Notes under the pieces: model-generated
Seen by the model: the letters and a program-made list of their open reading frames with translations, nothing else
Databases searched by the model: none
Told to the model about the DNA's origin: nothing
Source of the DNA: Streptomyces sp. DG1A-41
GTDB taxonomy: Bacteria > Actinomycetota > Actinomycetes > Streptomycetales > Streptomycetaceae
Direction of reading: 5' to 3'
Assembly (NCBI RefSeq): GCF_037055355.1
Contig: NZ_CP146350.1
Span: 2,255,001 to 2,319,000, forward strand
Length of the DNA stretch: 64,000 bases
Program-made: the position numbers and the translations under genes
In this document: positions 44,135 to 53,712 of the stretch, in pieces
How the letters are laid out: every line of letters begins with the position of its first letter
How positions within the stretch are numbered: the stretch's first letter is position 1

Positions 44135-45538
44135 CTAGGGCGCGAGGACGGTGCCCAGGCCGGCGTCGGCGGGAGTGCCCGCCGTGGCAGGGCCGATGAA
44201 GGCGGCTGTGCCGTCGGCGCCGAGATGGACGACGGTGCCGTCGCCGGAGTTCTCGCCCGGGGCGCCGACGGCCAGGCCGACGGCCGAGGTCCCTGTGTAG
44301 TCGCCGGCGGCGACCTCCGCGCCGAAGCGGTCGCCGGTCTCGGCAGTGCCGGGGATCCCGTCCGCACCCTGGTTGAGGGACTGCGCGGAGGCCACGGTCA
44401 GGTCGGTGGTCAGCCGCAGGACCAGGGCGGAGCCGGCGTCGGCGCGGGCGGTGCCGTCCACGGTGAGGTCCTCGCCGGGCAGACCGGCCAGGACGTCGAG
44501 GACGCCGTCACCGTCGACCTCGCGCAGTGCGACCGAGGCGCCCAGGGCGTCGCCCGCTTCGGCGGTGCCGGGGATGCCGTCGGTGTCCTGGTGGACGGTG
44601 ACGGTGTCGCCGGGATGGTTGAGGCCCCAGGCGTGGCCGCGCTTGATGGTGACCTGCCCTCCGGCCCGGCCCCGCGCGTCGGCGGCGAGCGGCTGGCCCA
44701 CCACCAGATCGTCGTAGCCGTCCTTGTCGATGTCGCCGGCGTCGAGGGAGCGGCCCGGCGGCACGTGGGCTCCGAATCCGCCGGTGAGGCCGTCCGGGCC
44801 GCCGGTGAACTCGAAGACCTTGCCGATGCCGTAGGTGTCGACGACCGTCACCGCCACATCGTCGTAGCCGTCGCCGTCGAAGTCGCCGACGGCGCCGTCG
44901 ACGGCGACCGCGGCGTCGAAGCTGACACCGTGGGTGTGGACGGTGCCGGTGGCGCTGTCGCGCCAGACGAGCCAGGAGCCGCTGCCGGCGGTGCCGGGAC
45001 CGAGGCCGATCGCGTCGTCGAGGCCGTCGCCGTCGACGTCCCCCGCCTCCACGTCGGTGCCGAGCCGGGCCGAGTCCGGCGGCCCCCAGTGGGCGCCCGT
45101 GGTGAAGGACGTGCCCCCCGTCAGGCCCGAGGCTCCGGTCAGGACGGTGACCGAACCCCGGTCCGCGTTGCCGCCGGTGTCGTTCTCGCCGGGTGAGCCG
45201 ACCACCAGGTCGAGGCGGCCGTCGCCGTCCAGGTCGCCGGAGGCGGTGGCGGCGCCGAAGCGGTCTCCGGGCTCGACGGCGCCGGGCACCGAGCCGGTGT
45301 CCTGGGTGAGCGTGCGCCGGCCGGTCGCGGTGGGGCCCGCGGCGGACCCGGGCAGGACGGTCACCGAGCCCGCCGCCGAGGCGGCCTCGGGAGTACCCGC
45401 GACCAGGTCGGAGGAACCCGAGGCGTCGAAGTCGTACGGCGTCCCGGGCCCCGCCGCGCGTGCGGGAAGCGTCGTCAGGCCGGACACGGCCAGCACGGCG
45501 CAGGCGACGAGGGCGAGCGCTCGTGCCTCCGCCCTCAT
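44135..45538 (-). CDS. Secreted FG-GAP repeat (integrin-like propeller) protein
   Basis: The product (467 residues) has a Sec signal (MRAEARALALVACAVLAVSG...ARAAG) and about seven FG-GAP repeats with calcium-type loops: GDLDGDGRLDLVVGSPGEN, GDVDGDGLDDAIG, GDFDGDGYDDVAVTV, GDIDKDGYDDLVVGQP and others. Such proteins form seven-bladed propellers for extracellular binding. ATG 45536-45538 overlaps the stop of the hydrolase gene, so the pair is coupled. Confidence 0.9.
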   Translation of the reverse strand: MRAEARALALVACAVLAVSGLTTLPARAAGPGTPYDFDASGSSDLVAGTPEAASAAGSVTVLPGSAAGPTATGRRTLTQDTGSVPGAVEPGDRFGAATASGDLDGDGRLDLVVGSPGENDTGGNADRGSVTVLTGASGLTGGTSFTTGAHWGPPDSARLGTDVEAGDVDGDGLDDAIGLGPGTAGSGSWLVWRDSATGTVHTHGVSFDAAVAVDGAVGDFDGDGYDDVAVTVVDTYGIGKVFEFTGGPDGLTGGFGAHVPPGRSLDAGDIDKDGYDDLVVGQPLAADARGRAGGQVTIKRGHAWGLNHPGDTVTVHQDTDGIPGTAEAGDALGASVALREVDGDGVLDVLAGLPGEDLTVDGTARADAGSALVLRLTTDLTVASAQSLNQGADGIPGTAETGDRFGAEVAAGDYTGTSAVGLAVGAPGENSGDGTVVHLGADGTAAFIGPATAGTPADAGLGTVLAP

Positions 45539-46455
45539 GCCTTGCTCTTCAGCCAGGCGACGATGCGGTCGTGCACGCCCGGCTCGCTCAGCAGGGAGCC
45601 GCCGTGTGCGGAACCGGAGACGACCTGGGTCTGGATCCGGCCGTTGGGTACACCCTTGTCCTCGGCCGTGGCTTCCAGATCCGTGGAGTGGACGGGCGGC
45701 ACGAAGTCGTCCTCGGAGTGGATCAGGTACATCGGGGCGTCGGCCGGGTCGACCCAGTTCTTGGAGACCATGCTGCGCCAGGTGTCCCAGCAGGAGGGGT
45801 GGAGCGTGGTGGAGGTGTCGCCGGAGTCGGGGTAACAGCGGGCGAGGATGGCCGAGTTGTCGCGCAGTTTGCGCTTCTTGGCGTCGGTGGAGGTGTTGCC
45901 GTCGTTCCACGCCCGGTAGGGAGAGGCGACGGGCGAGAGGGCGACCACGCCCTTGAGCCGCAGGGCGCCCGCGCCGTGCGTCGCCGCGTCGGTGGCGAGC
46001 TGGCCGCCGGCCGAGGAGCCGAGGAGCAGCACACGGTCGGGGTCGACGTCGAACTCGGCGGCGTGGGAGCGGATCCAGGCGACGGCGTCGGCGACATCGT
46101 CGCGCTGGGCGGGCCATGCGGCCTCGAAGTTGAGCCGGTATTTGATGGCGAACACCTGGAAGCCCTCGGCGGCGAAGCGCTCCGCGGAGGAAGACCAGTC
46201 GGTCTGGTGGTACCAGTAGCCGCCGTGGATCAGCACCAGCGCCGGCTTGGGGCCGGAACTGCTCTGGTTCCAGTGGGCGTCGAGGGTCTGGCGCGGGTGG
46301 GTGCCGTACCGGTGGGTGGAGTTCGCGGCGCCGGCCTGCACGGTCTGTGTCGTGTGGGCGCCCTGGGCGGCCGGGGCCGTCGAGGCCGTGGTGGAGAGGG
46401 CGGCGGCGCCGGCCATGGTGAGGGCGGCGAGTGCGGGCAGCAGTAAGCGGCGCAT
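45535..46455 (-). CDS. Secreted alpha/beta-hydrolase (BD-FAE/carboxylesterase-like)
   Basis: The product (306 residues) has a signal peptide (MRRLLLPALAALTMAGAAAL), oxyanion motif LVLIHGGYWYH, nucleophile Ser in LLGSSAGGQLATDAA, Asp in HSEDDFVPPVH and His in GSAHGGSLL, a complete esterase/lipase triad. It is translationally coupled to the FG-GAP gene, so the two exported products probably act together on a polymer or ester. The natural substrate is unknown. Confidence 0.9.
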   Translation of the reverse strand: MRRLLLPALAALTMAGAAALSTTASTAPAAQGAHTTQTVQAGAANSTHRYGTHPRQTLDAHWNQSSSGPKPALVLIHGGYWYHQTDWSSSAERFAAEGFQVFAIKYRLNFEAAWPAQRDDVADAVAWIRSHAAEFDVDPDRVLLLGSSAGGQLATDAATHGAGALRLKGVVALSPVASPYRAWNDGNTSTDAKKRKLRDNSAILARCYPDSGDTSTTLHPSCWDTWRSMVSKNWVDPADAPMYLIHSEDDFVPPVHSTDLEATAEDKGVPNGRIQTQVVSGSAHGGSLLSEPGVHDRIVAWLKSKA

Positions 46456-46572
46456 GGGTGTGTGCTTTCAGGCGGAGGAAGCGGAAGAGGAAGAGGTGAA
46501 TGGATGGCCGGTCCCGCGGCGGCGTGAGGTGTGCCGCGGGACCGACCGGGGTGAGGCCGGGGCGTCGGTGCG

Positions 46573-48765
46573 TCAGCGGAGCACGGAGCCGAACGTCTCA
46601 CCGGCCGCGGGCAGGCCGCCGGTGCCCGGCTGGAACGTCGTGACCGGCTGCGTGGCGCCGCCCAGGACGTTGGCCCACGGCACGGCGTGCGCGGATCCGT
46701 ACGAGACGGGCCCGTTGGGCAGACCGAGGTAGAGCTCGGAACCGGTGGTGTGGAGCGCGGTGCCCACCTTCTGCGCGTTGCCCAGTGCGCCGGGGATGCC
46801 GAACTTGCCCGGGTACACGGTCGCGATAAAGGCGCCGTTGGTCAGGCTGAAGGTGTAGACCGTGCCACCGTCGGTGGCGCCGGTGCTGTCCTCGCCGGGC
46901 ACGCCCACCGCGAGCAGGGTGTTCTGCGCTGTGCTGACCGCGCCCGGGGCGGTGTTCACGGCCGACAGGGACTGGCCGAAGGCGTCCCCGGCCTCGGTAG
47001 CGCCCGGGACACCGGAGGCGCCCTGGTAGATGCCGGAGATCTGGGTGAACCCGGTGGCCGTGAGACGGAAGGTGTCGACGCGGCCCGCGTTGGCGGCCTG
47101 GGAGCCGTCCTCACCCGGCGAGCCGACGGCCAGGATCGACTCGGTGCCGTTCGCGGAGGTGCCGGCCCGGTACTGCACCAGGGCCAGCGACGCGCCGAAC
47201 CGGTCGTCGGCTTCCGCGCCGCCCTCGACGGTGTCGAGGTCCTGGTCGAGACCGGTCACGCCGGTCGGCAGCTTGTCGGCGTTGAGGGTGTGGCTGAACA
47301 GGGAGACACCGCCGGCGGCGGCCAGCGTGCCGATGGCCTCGCCCGGGGCGCCCACCACGAGGTGCTGCGGCGAACCGGCGATGGTGGAGCCGAACTTGTC
47401 GCCCGCCTCCATGGCACCCGGCACGCCCGACTTGTCCTGGTGGATCAGCACGTTGGTGGCGCCGGTGCCGCGCACGTAGACGACTCCGCCCGCATCGCTG
47501 AGGCCGCCTGCGGCGTCCTCGCCGGGCGCGCCGACGGCCAGGTACGGATCACCGGCGAGCGTGGTGCCGGCGGCGAGGGCGGCGCCGAACTGGTCGCCGG
47601 CCTCGGACGCCATCGAGGCGAGAGCACCGCTGCCGGAGCCCTGCTCCAGGCTGACGGCCGCCTTGCCGGTGGTCAGCCCGGCCGTGGCGCCGTAGAGGAT
47701 GCTGACCATGCCGGCGTCGGTGGCCGTTCCCAGGTCCTCGGCCGGAGCGCCCACGACGAGGTCGGTGCAGCCGTCGAGGTTGTGGTCGTACGTGGCGAGC
47801 GTCGCGCCGAACCGGTCCTTCGCCTCCGAGCCTCCGGGCACCGCGGCGAGGTCCTGGGTGAGCTCGGCGGTGCCCTTGCCTCCGCCGTACACGACCCGGA
47901 CCAGGCCCGCGCCCGCGTCGCCGCCGACGGCCGCGTCGGGGTCGGCGATCGCGGTGTCGCGGACGCCGTCGCAGTTGAAGTCGGTGACCGGAGCCGCCTG
48001 CACGGTGGTGTCCAGCCAGGAGCGCAGGTTGTCCACGCGGGTGCCGACCGCGCCGGTGCGGGTCTCGGCCGGGTCCTGGCCGAAGCAGCCGCCCTGCCAG
48101 GACCTGCCGGCGACGGCCACGACCTCGTAGCCGTTGGCTCCGCCGGTTCGCGCGCGCAGTGCCGGGCCGCCGGTGTCACCGGCGCAGACGGCGACACCGT
48201 CCTTGCCCGCGAGCTCGAGGTTCGCCGTTGCCGTCGTGCCGACCGTGAAGGCGCCGGCGTGCAGCTTCAGCGGAGACCACTCGGTCTTGGTGCGGCCGAA
48301 TCCCGGGATCGTGAGGGTCTCGCCGGTGGTGGGCATGGTGGTGCCGACCGCTGCCGGTGTGACGCCGGTGACCGGCGTGGCAAGGCGGGCCAGAACGACG
48401 TCACGGTCGCTGCGGGGTACCAGTTCCACGACCTGGCGGACCTGGCCGGTGGTGCTGGTCAGGTCGGTGCGGCCGACGGTGGCGGTGGTGGCCTTGGCGG
48501 GCTTGCCCGCGCGGATCTGGAAGCTCTGCTGCGGGTTGTCCGCGAAACAGCTGGCGGCGGTCAGCACCCATCGGGGGTCCACGAGCACGCCGGAGCAGGC
48601 TCGTTCGCCGGAGCCGATGTCGAGCCGGGCGGTGAAGGCATAGGCACCGTCGGCGCTCTGGTCGCCGGTGACGGCCTGCGCGGGGCCGCTGGTGAACGCG
48701 CCGGTCAGCAGGGCGGCCGTGACCGCCGTACTCAGCAGCGCCGCGCGTGGGCGGAGGGGAGACAC
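46573..48765 (-). CDS. Secreted trypsin-like (inactive?) domain fused to FG-GAP propeller
   Basis: The product (730 residues) begins with a signal peptide (VSPLRPRAALLSTAVTAALL). A chymotrypsin-fold domain (about 32-260) has disulphide-type Cys residues, but the His position reads TAASC (Ser72 for His) and the Ser position reads AGDTGGP (Thr198 for Ser195); Asp122 (RDVVLARL) is kept. About seven FG-GAP repeats follow (LVVGAPAEDLG, LAVGAPGEDAAG, LAVGSPGED). GTG 48765 follows GAAGGA. The domain is probably a non-catalytic binding module, unless Thr acts as nucleophile. Confidence 0.87.
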   Translation of the reverse strand: MSPLRPRAALLSTAVTAALLTGAFTSGPAQAVTGDQSADGAYAFTARLDIGSGERACSGVLVDPRWVLTAASCFADNPQQSFQIRAGKPAKATTATVGRTDLTSTTGQVRQVVELVPRSDRDVVLARLATPVTGVTPAAVGTTMPTTGETLTIPGFGRTKTEWSPLKLHAGAFTVGTTATANLELAGKDGVAVCAGDTGGPALRARTGGANGYEVVAVAGRSWQGGCFGQDPAETRTGAVGTRVDNLRSWLDTTVQAAPVTDFNCDGVRDTAIADPDAAVGGDAGAGLVRVVYGGGKGTAELTQDLAAVPGGSEAKDRFGATLATYDHNLDGCTDLVVGAPAEDLGTATDAGMVSILYGATAGLTTGKAAVSLEQGSGSGALASMASEAGDQFGAALAAGTTLAGDPYLAVGAPGEDAAGGLSDAGGVVYVRGTGATNVLIHQDKSGVPGAMEAGDKFGSTIAGSPQHLVVGAPGEAIGTLAAAGGVSLFSHTLNADKLPTGVTGLDQDLDTVEGGAEADDRFGASLALVQYRAGTSANGTESILAVGSPGEDGSQAANAGRVDTFRLTATGFTQISGIYQGASGVPGATEAGDAFGQSLSAVNTAPGAVSTAQNTLLAVGVPGEDSTGATDGGTVYTFSLTNGAFIATVYPGKFGIPGALGNAQKVGTALHTTGSELYLGLPNGPVSYGSAHAVPWANVLGGATQPVTTFQPGTGGLPAAGETFGSVLR

Positions 48766-48848
48766 GTTCGTTTCCTTCGGGCTTCGAGTGGGGACGGTGG
48801 CCGTGCGCGGCCGCCGTGGGGTGGGCAGGTGCGGTCTCGTCACGCGGG

Positions 48849-49343
48849 TCAGCCGGTGACCCGGATCTCCAGGAGAACGGTGCGAGGCTCACCCAAGCCC
48901 TCGCCGACGCCCTTGAGTTCGTTCTTCGGGACGTCGACGGTCTGGCTCTTGCCCTCGGCGGTCAGCTCGGCCCGCACCGGGTGGCTCTCCGTCTGGATAC
49001 CGAAGACGTCGGGCAGTTCGAGAGTGAGGTAGCCGGTGGTGTGCGTGGCCGCGAAGCAGAACTCGCCGCCGCCGACCCGTGTCATGACCTTGATCTGGTC
49101 GGCGGCGTCGTTGCAGGCGGCCAGGGTGATACGACCGTCGCCCCGCTTGAGGCTGATGCCCTGCTCGGCGAGGATCCGGTCCGCCCCGGGGTAGGAGAAG
49201 TCCTCCACCGCGACCGGCGGTTGGGCCTCGGCGGCGTTGCTCGGCGCCGTGCTCGGGGCGGCGGTGGCCAGAGCGGTGCCTCCGGCGACGGCGGCGCCGA
49301 CCATGATGCCGGCGAGCAGGACTTTACGGGCTCTGGATATCAC
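48849..49343 (-). CDS. Small secreted protein of unknown function
   Basis: The product (164 residues) has a signal peptide (VISRARKVLLAGIMVGAAVAG...ALATAAP). The mature part has two Cys (LAACNDAA and FCFAATHT), a beta-rich middle (GYLTLELPDVFG) and ends TVLLEIRVTG. I recognise no family. GTG 49341-49343 is preceded by GGAAGGA. It heads the minus-strand secreted cluster, 83 bases before the trypsin-like gene. Confidence 0.82.
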   Translation of the reverse strand: MISRARKVLLAGIMVGAAVAGGTALATAAPSTAPSNAAEAQPPVAVEDFSYPGADRILAEQGISLKRGDGRITLAACNDAADQIKVMTRVGGGEFCFAATHTTGYLTLELPDVFGIQTESHPVRAELTAEGKSQTVDVPKNELKGVGEGLGEPRTVLLEIRVTG

Positions 49344-49944
49344 GAGGATTCCTTCCGGGAAGCGACATGCAGGCGCATGCGGATACGGGCCGGCCGACAG
49401 ACTCCGGTCGGCACCGCGGGCATGCCGGAACGGCATGCCGAGAAAGGATTCAGGAACGCAGCCGTATGGGTGCGCGCGAAAAATCCGGGAAATTCCGCCC
49501 GGTCGGCACGATTGCCCCTCGCCCCCAGAACACGTTCCGGCGTGACCGCCTGAACATCCCCCTTCGCGGCCGCCCGGTCCCGGCGGCGATCGCACGATAG
49601 CAAGTAATCGCCGCCTAATCACTCCACAGGCGAAACACGCCACTAACACTCTTTGGTCACAATTTTTTCGGATGTGTGCAGCACGTTTTCGGTATCACCA
49701 TGCCCCGAATGCCAGTTTTTTGACGCATCGTCACCATCCGGTCTCGTGGCGTATATCACAACACCAACCTTCTCGGAGGCGTCCGAAAACCGCCTGTCCG
49801 CATTACACGAAAACCCGGATGCTCCAGATCACGGCGTATTCTCACTGGGCCGAAATTCGGCGACTGGTCCGCTGGTCGACCAGAAAAGAAATGGATGCTT
49901 GTTCCTTGACGCACAGATCAAGAACCCGGACCGGTACATTCCGG
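49344..49944. other. Divergent intergenic region with lower GC
   Basis: About 600 bases lie between the secreted-protein start and the toxin start. Near 49393-49412 and 49420-49438 are two inverted repeats (GCCGAC/GTCGGC; GCATGCCG/CGGCATGC). From about 49600 to 49930 the sequence is visibly poorer in GC than the flanking genes (for example CACAATTTTTTCGGATGTG). It probably holds the toxin promoter and suggests acquisition from outside. Confidence 0.5.
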
Positions 49945-52900
49945 ATGGCCGGGGAAGTCCACCGCGCAGCTGTGCCGCGACATTCCGTCCGGGCGCTCTG
50001 CCTGGCCCTTTTCCTGTCTCTCACCGTAGGTCTCCTCGGTGTCCCGGCCAGTGCCGCAACGGCGGCCGAGGCCCCTGAGGCGGGCGACGGGACGAGCGTG
50101 GACCACATCCCCGCCACCCCGCGAGGGGAGGTCCTCAGAGCCTGGAAGGCGGGCGGACCCGGCGTGAAGGCCGCCGCGGAGGCGGCGCTGCTGGGCACGG
50201 ACGCGCAGGTGCGCGCGTTTCTCGACAGTGAGAGCGCGGTCGCCGAACTGTCCGACGACCGGGTGGCCACCGTGCAGATCTTCTCGGCCGGCGGCCGGGG
50301 CGTGCGCGAGGCCGCCGAGAAGGCACTGTCCGGCACGCCCGAAGACCTGGACACCTTCATGAAGTCGGGCTGGCAGGCGCCGCTGGAGCAGGACCAGCGG
50401 GTTCGCGCGACCCAGATCGTCAGTGCCGGCGGCCCCGAGGTGAAGGAGGCCGGCAAGGCCGCGCTGAACGGCACCGCCGAGGACGTACAGCGCTTCATCG
50501 CAGAAGGGCAGTACGACGCCCGGCGCAACGACGAGCGCGTGGAGGTCGTGCAGATCCTCAGCACGGGCGGACCCGCCACCAGGGAGGCGGCCCAGGCCGC
50601 GCTGGACGGTACGCCCGAGGACGTCACCGACTTCCTGGAGCTCGGCCAGCACATCGCCCGGGCCCGGGACCAGGAACAGGCCACAGTCGAGGACCTGGTC
50701 GCCCTGGTGAAGGAGGCCGGCCGACAGGCCCGGGAGGAGACCGAGGCGGCCAAGGAGGCCTCCGCACGCGCCGTCGCGGCGACCAAGCTGGCCAAGGAAG
50801 CCGCGCAGAAAGCCGCGGCCGAGACCGCGGCCGCCAAGAACGACGCCACCAAGGCGTCCAACGCCGCCGGCCGGGCCGCCGACGCCGCCCATGGGGCCGC
50901 CAAGGCGGCCCAGGAGGCGATCAGCGCCGCCCGCGCCGCCAACACTTCGGCAAGGATCGCGGCCAACGCCGCGTCCCAGGCGGCCTCCGCGGCCGCTGCC
51001 GCTGCCCAGGCCGCCTCCCGGGCCCGCAGCGCCGCCGCCGACGCGGCCACGGACGCGGGGAAGGCCGAGGCCGCGCGCAAGGCCGCCAAGGGCGCCTACG
51101 CCGCGGCCGAGGGCGCGGAGACCGCCGCCAAGGCGGCCGACCACGCGGCGACCGCGGCCGACGAGGCCGGCAAGGCCGCGAAGGCCGCCGCCGGCGCGGG
51201 CGCCAACGCCGACAGCGCGGCGACCGCGGCACAGGAGGCGAGCGGTCACGCCAACGTCTCCGCGGCCCAGGCCCAGCGGGCCCGGGACGCGGCCGCCGAT
51301 GCCCGGCGGCAGGCGGCAGAGGCCACCCGAGCCGCGAACCGGGCGGTGACCCTGGCGGGGAAGGCCGCCCAGGCCGCCCGGGAGGCCCGGGACGCCGCCA
51401 ATTCCGCGGCCACCCACGCCCGCAACGCCGGCAAGGCCGCCGAAGAGGCGGCCAAGAACGCCGGTGACGCCGCCACCGCGGCGGCCGAGTCCAAGAAGCA
51501 CGCCACCGAGGCCAAGAAGGCCGCCGACGCCGCGACCGCAGCCGTGGTCAAAGCCAAGAACACCTTCGACCTGGCTCGCGAGGTGGAGACGGAGGAACTC
51601 GCCGACCGCCGGTACACCGAGGTCGAGAAGGCCAGGGCCCTGAAGACCGCGGACGACGAGCGCAAGGCGCGTGAGCAGAAGGCCGCGGCGGAGAACCGCG
51701 CGGCCGACGAGGAGGCGGTGCGTCTGGCCGCCGAGGTGCACGCACCGGACGTGGACCTGCCGGCCGCAGCCGCCAAGGCCCGCAAGATCGCACTGCACGT
51801 CGCCAAGACCCGCGGCCCGTGGAGCGCCACCACGGCCGAGGCCGCCCTGGCGGGCTCGGACGCACTGGTCGTGGAGTACATCCGCTCCGGCTTGAAGGAG
51901 GCCGCCCAGCGCGACGAGTACGCGCGTACGGTCAACCTGGCGTGGCAGTCGGAGTACGAAACCGTCCGTACGGCGGCCAAGACCGCGCTGAACGGCGACG
52001 CGGCACAGATCAGCGCCTTCGTCGCGACCGGTCAGCACGAAGCGGCACGCAACGACTACCGCATCCGGGTCACTCAGCTGATGCAGAACGCCGGATCAGC
52101 GGTGAAGAAGGCCGGCCAGGAGGCACTGGACTCCGGCTCCGCCGACAAGATGCGGGCGTTCGTCCACACCGGTTACTACACGGCCCGGACGAGCGACGAG
52201 CGGGTCCGCGCCATCCAGTTGCGCAGCACGGGCGGACCGGAGCTCAAGGCCGCGGCCGACGTGGCGGTGGCCGGACCGCCGCAGGTGCTGCACCAGTTCA
52301 TCGAGGTCGAGCAGTACCGCGCGGCGCGCCAGGACAAGCTCACCGCGACCCATGTCTCCCGGGTTCAGGGTCTAATCGCCGGGGCGGCGAAGATCGCGGC
52401 GACAGCGCAGGAGGACGCCGCTCTGGCCGCGAAGGTGGCGGCCGAGGCCATCAAGGCGGCCGGAGAGGCGGCCAAGCACGCCGATGACGCGCGGGAGTCG
52501 GCGAGGCAGGCGGGAGAATATGCCAAGGAGGCGGACGCGCACGCCGACGCGGCGGAGAAGTCAGCGGCCGACGCCGCTGCCTCGGCCAAGAAGGCCCGGG
52601 CCGCCGAAGCCGACGCGAAGCAGGCCGCGCGCTCGGCCGACCTGTCGGCCGACCGTGCCACGGCGTCCGCCGCCGCGGCGCAGGTCTCCGCGAGCGACGC
52701 CTGGGCCGCGGCGGACGCCGCGTACGCCTCGTCGATCGAGGCCGGCAAGGACGCGGTCGCGGCGAGCAAGGCGGCGGACGCGGCGGGCGACGTGGCGTTC
52801 CGCAAGCTCCAGGAGGAGATCCGCAAGCACTTCGCGGACATCGTCGCCGAGAACGAGGAACGCGCACTGCTCGCGGAGGACGAGGAGTTCGCGGAGTACA

Positions 52901-53610
52901 TGGCCAAGCTGAACGAGATCGACTGGGGGCAGTTGCTGTCCGAGGGCGGCCACTTCACCCTCGACGTCCTCGGTCTGATTCCCGGCTTCGGCGAGGCCGC
53001 CGACGGCGTCAACTGCGCCTGGTACTTCGGCGAGGACAACAAGATCGACGCGGGTCTGTCCTGCGCCGGTGCCGTGCCGTTCGTCGGATGGGGCGCCGCG
53101 GGCGTCAAGTTCGGCAAGTGGGGCACCAAGGCGGACGGCTTCTTCCGCAAGTTGTTCGGCAACAACCCGGCGTTCGCGCTGTGCGCGCGGTCACTGCGCG
53201 CCATGTCGCTCGCACGGGCGGCGGGTTCGATCAGCTGCCCGGTGGGCTTCCAGAACCTGGGCAACGACGTGTTCCAGTCGCCGGGCGGCTTGGTGTACAT
53301 GCGGGAAAGCGCGACCAAGCACCGCATCGACCATGTCATGGAACACACGCGGCCCAAACCGGACAAGCCGCTGCACAGCATCTTCAAGGAGAAGGACCAG
53401 GGCAAGCTCCTGGCGCTGATCGACGACGCCTGGAAGAAGCGCGGCAATCCCCTCCCCGGCCAGGGCAACAAGGTCTTCCCCGTCGAATACGCGGAACCGA
53501 TCGGAGACGGTGGCGAGAAGTTCTTGTGCATCGTCACCCGGTACAAGAGCAAGATGTACCGCGTCATCAGCGCGTATCCGTCAGCGTCGGGATCGTGCCC
53601 GAGGTTCTGA
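49945..53610 (+). CDS. Secreted ALF-repeat polymorphic toxin candidate
   Basis: The product is about 1221 residues. After a Sec signal (VRALCLALFLSLTVGLLGV, cleavage near ASA-AT) come four ALF-type ~45-residue repeats of the form RVRATQIVSAGGPEVKEAGK, a long Ala-rich coiled coil, four more ALF repeats, and a second Ala-rich coiled coil. A Gly-rich hydrophobic pre-toxin segment (LDVLGLIPGFGEAADG) follows, then about 120 residues resembling BECR/EndoU-like nucleases (HRIDHVMEHTRP; LLALIDDAWKKRG; YRVISAYPS). The start is uncertain: ATG 49945 is used, ATG 49891 is possible. A small acidic gene follows, as expected for an immunity protein. Confidence 0.8.
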   Translation: MAGEVHRAAVPRHSVRALCLALFLSLTVGLLGVPASAATAAEAPEAGDGTSVDHIPATPRGEVLRAWKAGGPGVKAAAEAALLGTDAQVRAFLDSESAVAELSDDRVATVQIFSAGGRGVREAAEKALSGTPEDLDTFMKSGWQAPLEQDQRVRATQIVSAGGPEVKEAGKAALNGTAEDVQRFIAEGQYDARRNDERVEVVQILSTGGPATREAAQAALDGTPEDVTDFLELGQHIARARDQEQATVEDLVALVKEAGRQAREETEAAKEASARAVAATKLAKEAAQKAAAETAAAKNDATKASNAAGRAADAAHGAAKAAQEAISAARAANTSARIAANAASQAASAAAAAAQAASRARSAAADAATDAGKAEAARKAAKGAYAAAEGAETAAKAADHAATAADEAGKAAKAAAGAGANADSAATAAQEASGHANVSAAQAQRARDAAADARRQAAEATRAANRAVTLAGKAAQAAREARDAANSAATHARNAGKAAEEAAKNAGDAATAAAESKKHATEAKKAADAATAAVVKAKNTFDLAREVETEELADRRYTEVEKARALKTADDERKAREQKAAAENRAADEEAVRLAAEVHAPDVDLPAAAAKARKIALHVAKTRGPWSATTAEAALAGSDALVVEYIRSGLKEAAQRDEYARTVNLAWQSEYETVRTAAKTALNGDAAQISAFVATGQHEAARNDYRIRVTQLMQNAGSAVKKAGQEALDSGSADKMRAFVHTGYYTARTSDERVRAIQLRSTGGPELKAAADVAVAGPPQVLHQFIEVEQYRAARQDKLTATHVSRVQGLIAGAAKIAATAQEDAALAAKVAAEAIKAAGEAAKHADDARESARQAGEYAKEADAHADAAEKSAADAAASAKKARAAEADAKQAARSADLSADRATASAAAAQVSASDAWAAADAAYASSIEAGKDAVAASKAADAAGDVAFRKLQEEIRKHFADIVAENEERALLAEDEEFAEYMAKLNEIDWGQLLSEGGHFTLDVLGLIPGFGEAADGVNCAWYFGEDNKIDAGLSCAGAVPFVGWGAAGVKFGKWGTKADGFFRKLFGNNPAFALCARSLRAMSLARAAGSISCPVGFQNLGNDVFQSPGGLVYMRESATKHRIDHVMEHTRPKPDKPLHSIFKEKDQGKLLALIDDAWKKRGNPLPGQGNKVFPVEYAEPIGDGGEKFLCIVTRYKSKMYRVISAYPSASGSCPRF

Positions 53611-53614
53611 CGCG

Positions 53615-53651
53615 CGCGGCCGGGGCCCGGACCCGCCTGGCCCCGGCCGCG
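53615..53651 (+). terminator. Hairpin between toxin and immunity genes
   Basis: CGCGGCCGGGGCC pairs perfectly with GGCCCCGGCCGCG (13 base pairs, 11-base loop), four bases after the toxin stop. It may end most toxin transcripts, so the downstream gene would need readthrough or its own promoter. Confidence 0.6.
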
Positions 53652-53712
53652 TACTCGGACAAGAATCACCCCTAAGAGCCGACGTACGGCGAACACCACG
53701 AAGGACACCACC

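Noticed and set aside
49600..49930. A mobile-element boundary upstream of the toxin gene
   Set aside because: The GC drop is visible, but I found no integrase, transposase, tRNA or flanking direct repeats to support a defined element.
50700..51570. DNA repeats in the Ala-rich part of the toxin gene
   Set aside because: The similarity arises from Ala/Lys codon bias in coiled-coil coding sequence; I did not see exact repeat units long enough to call.
49918..52038. A long Gly/Leu/Arg-rich minus-strand frame over the toxin gene
   Set aside because: It is the reverse of the Ala-rich coiled-coil codons and shows no domain or start signal.
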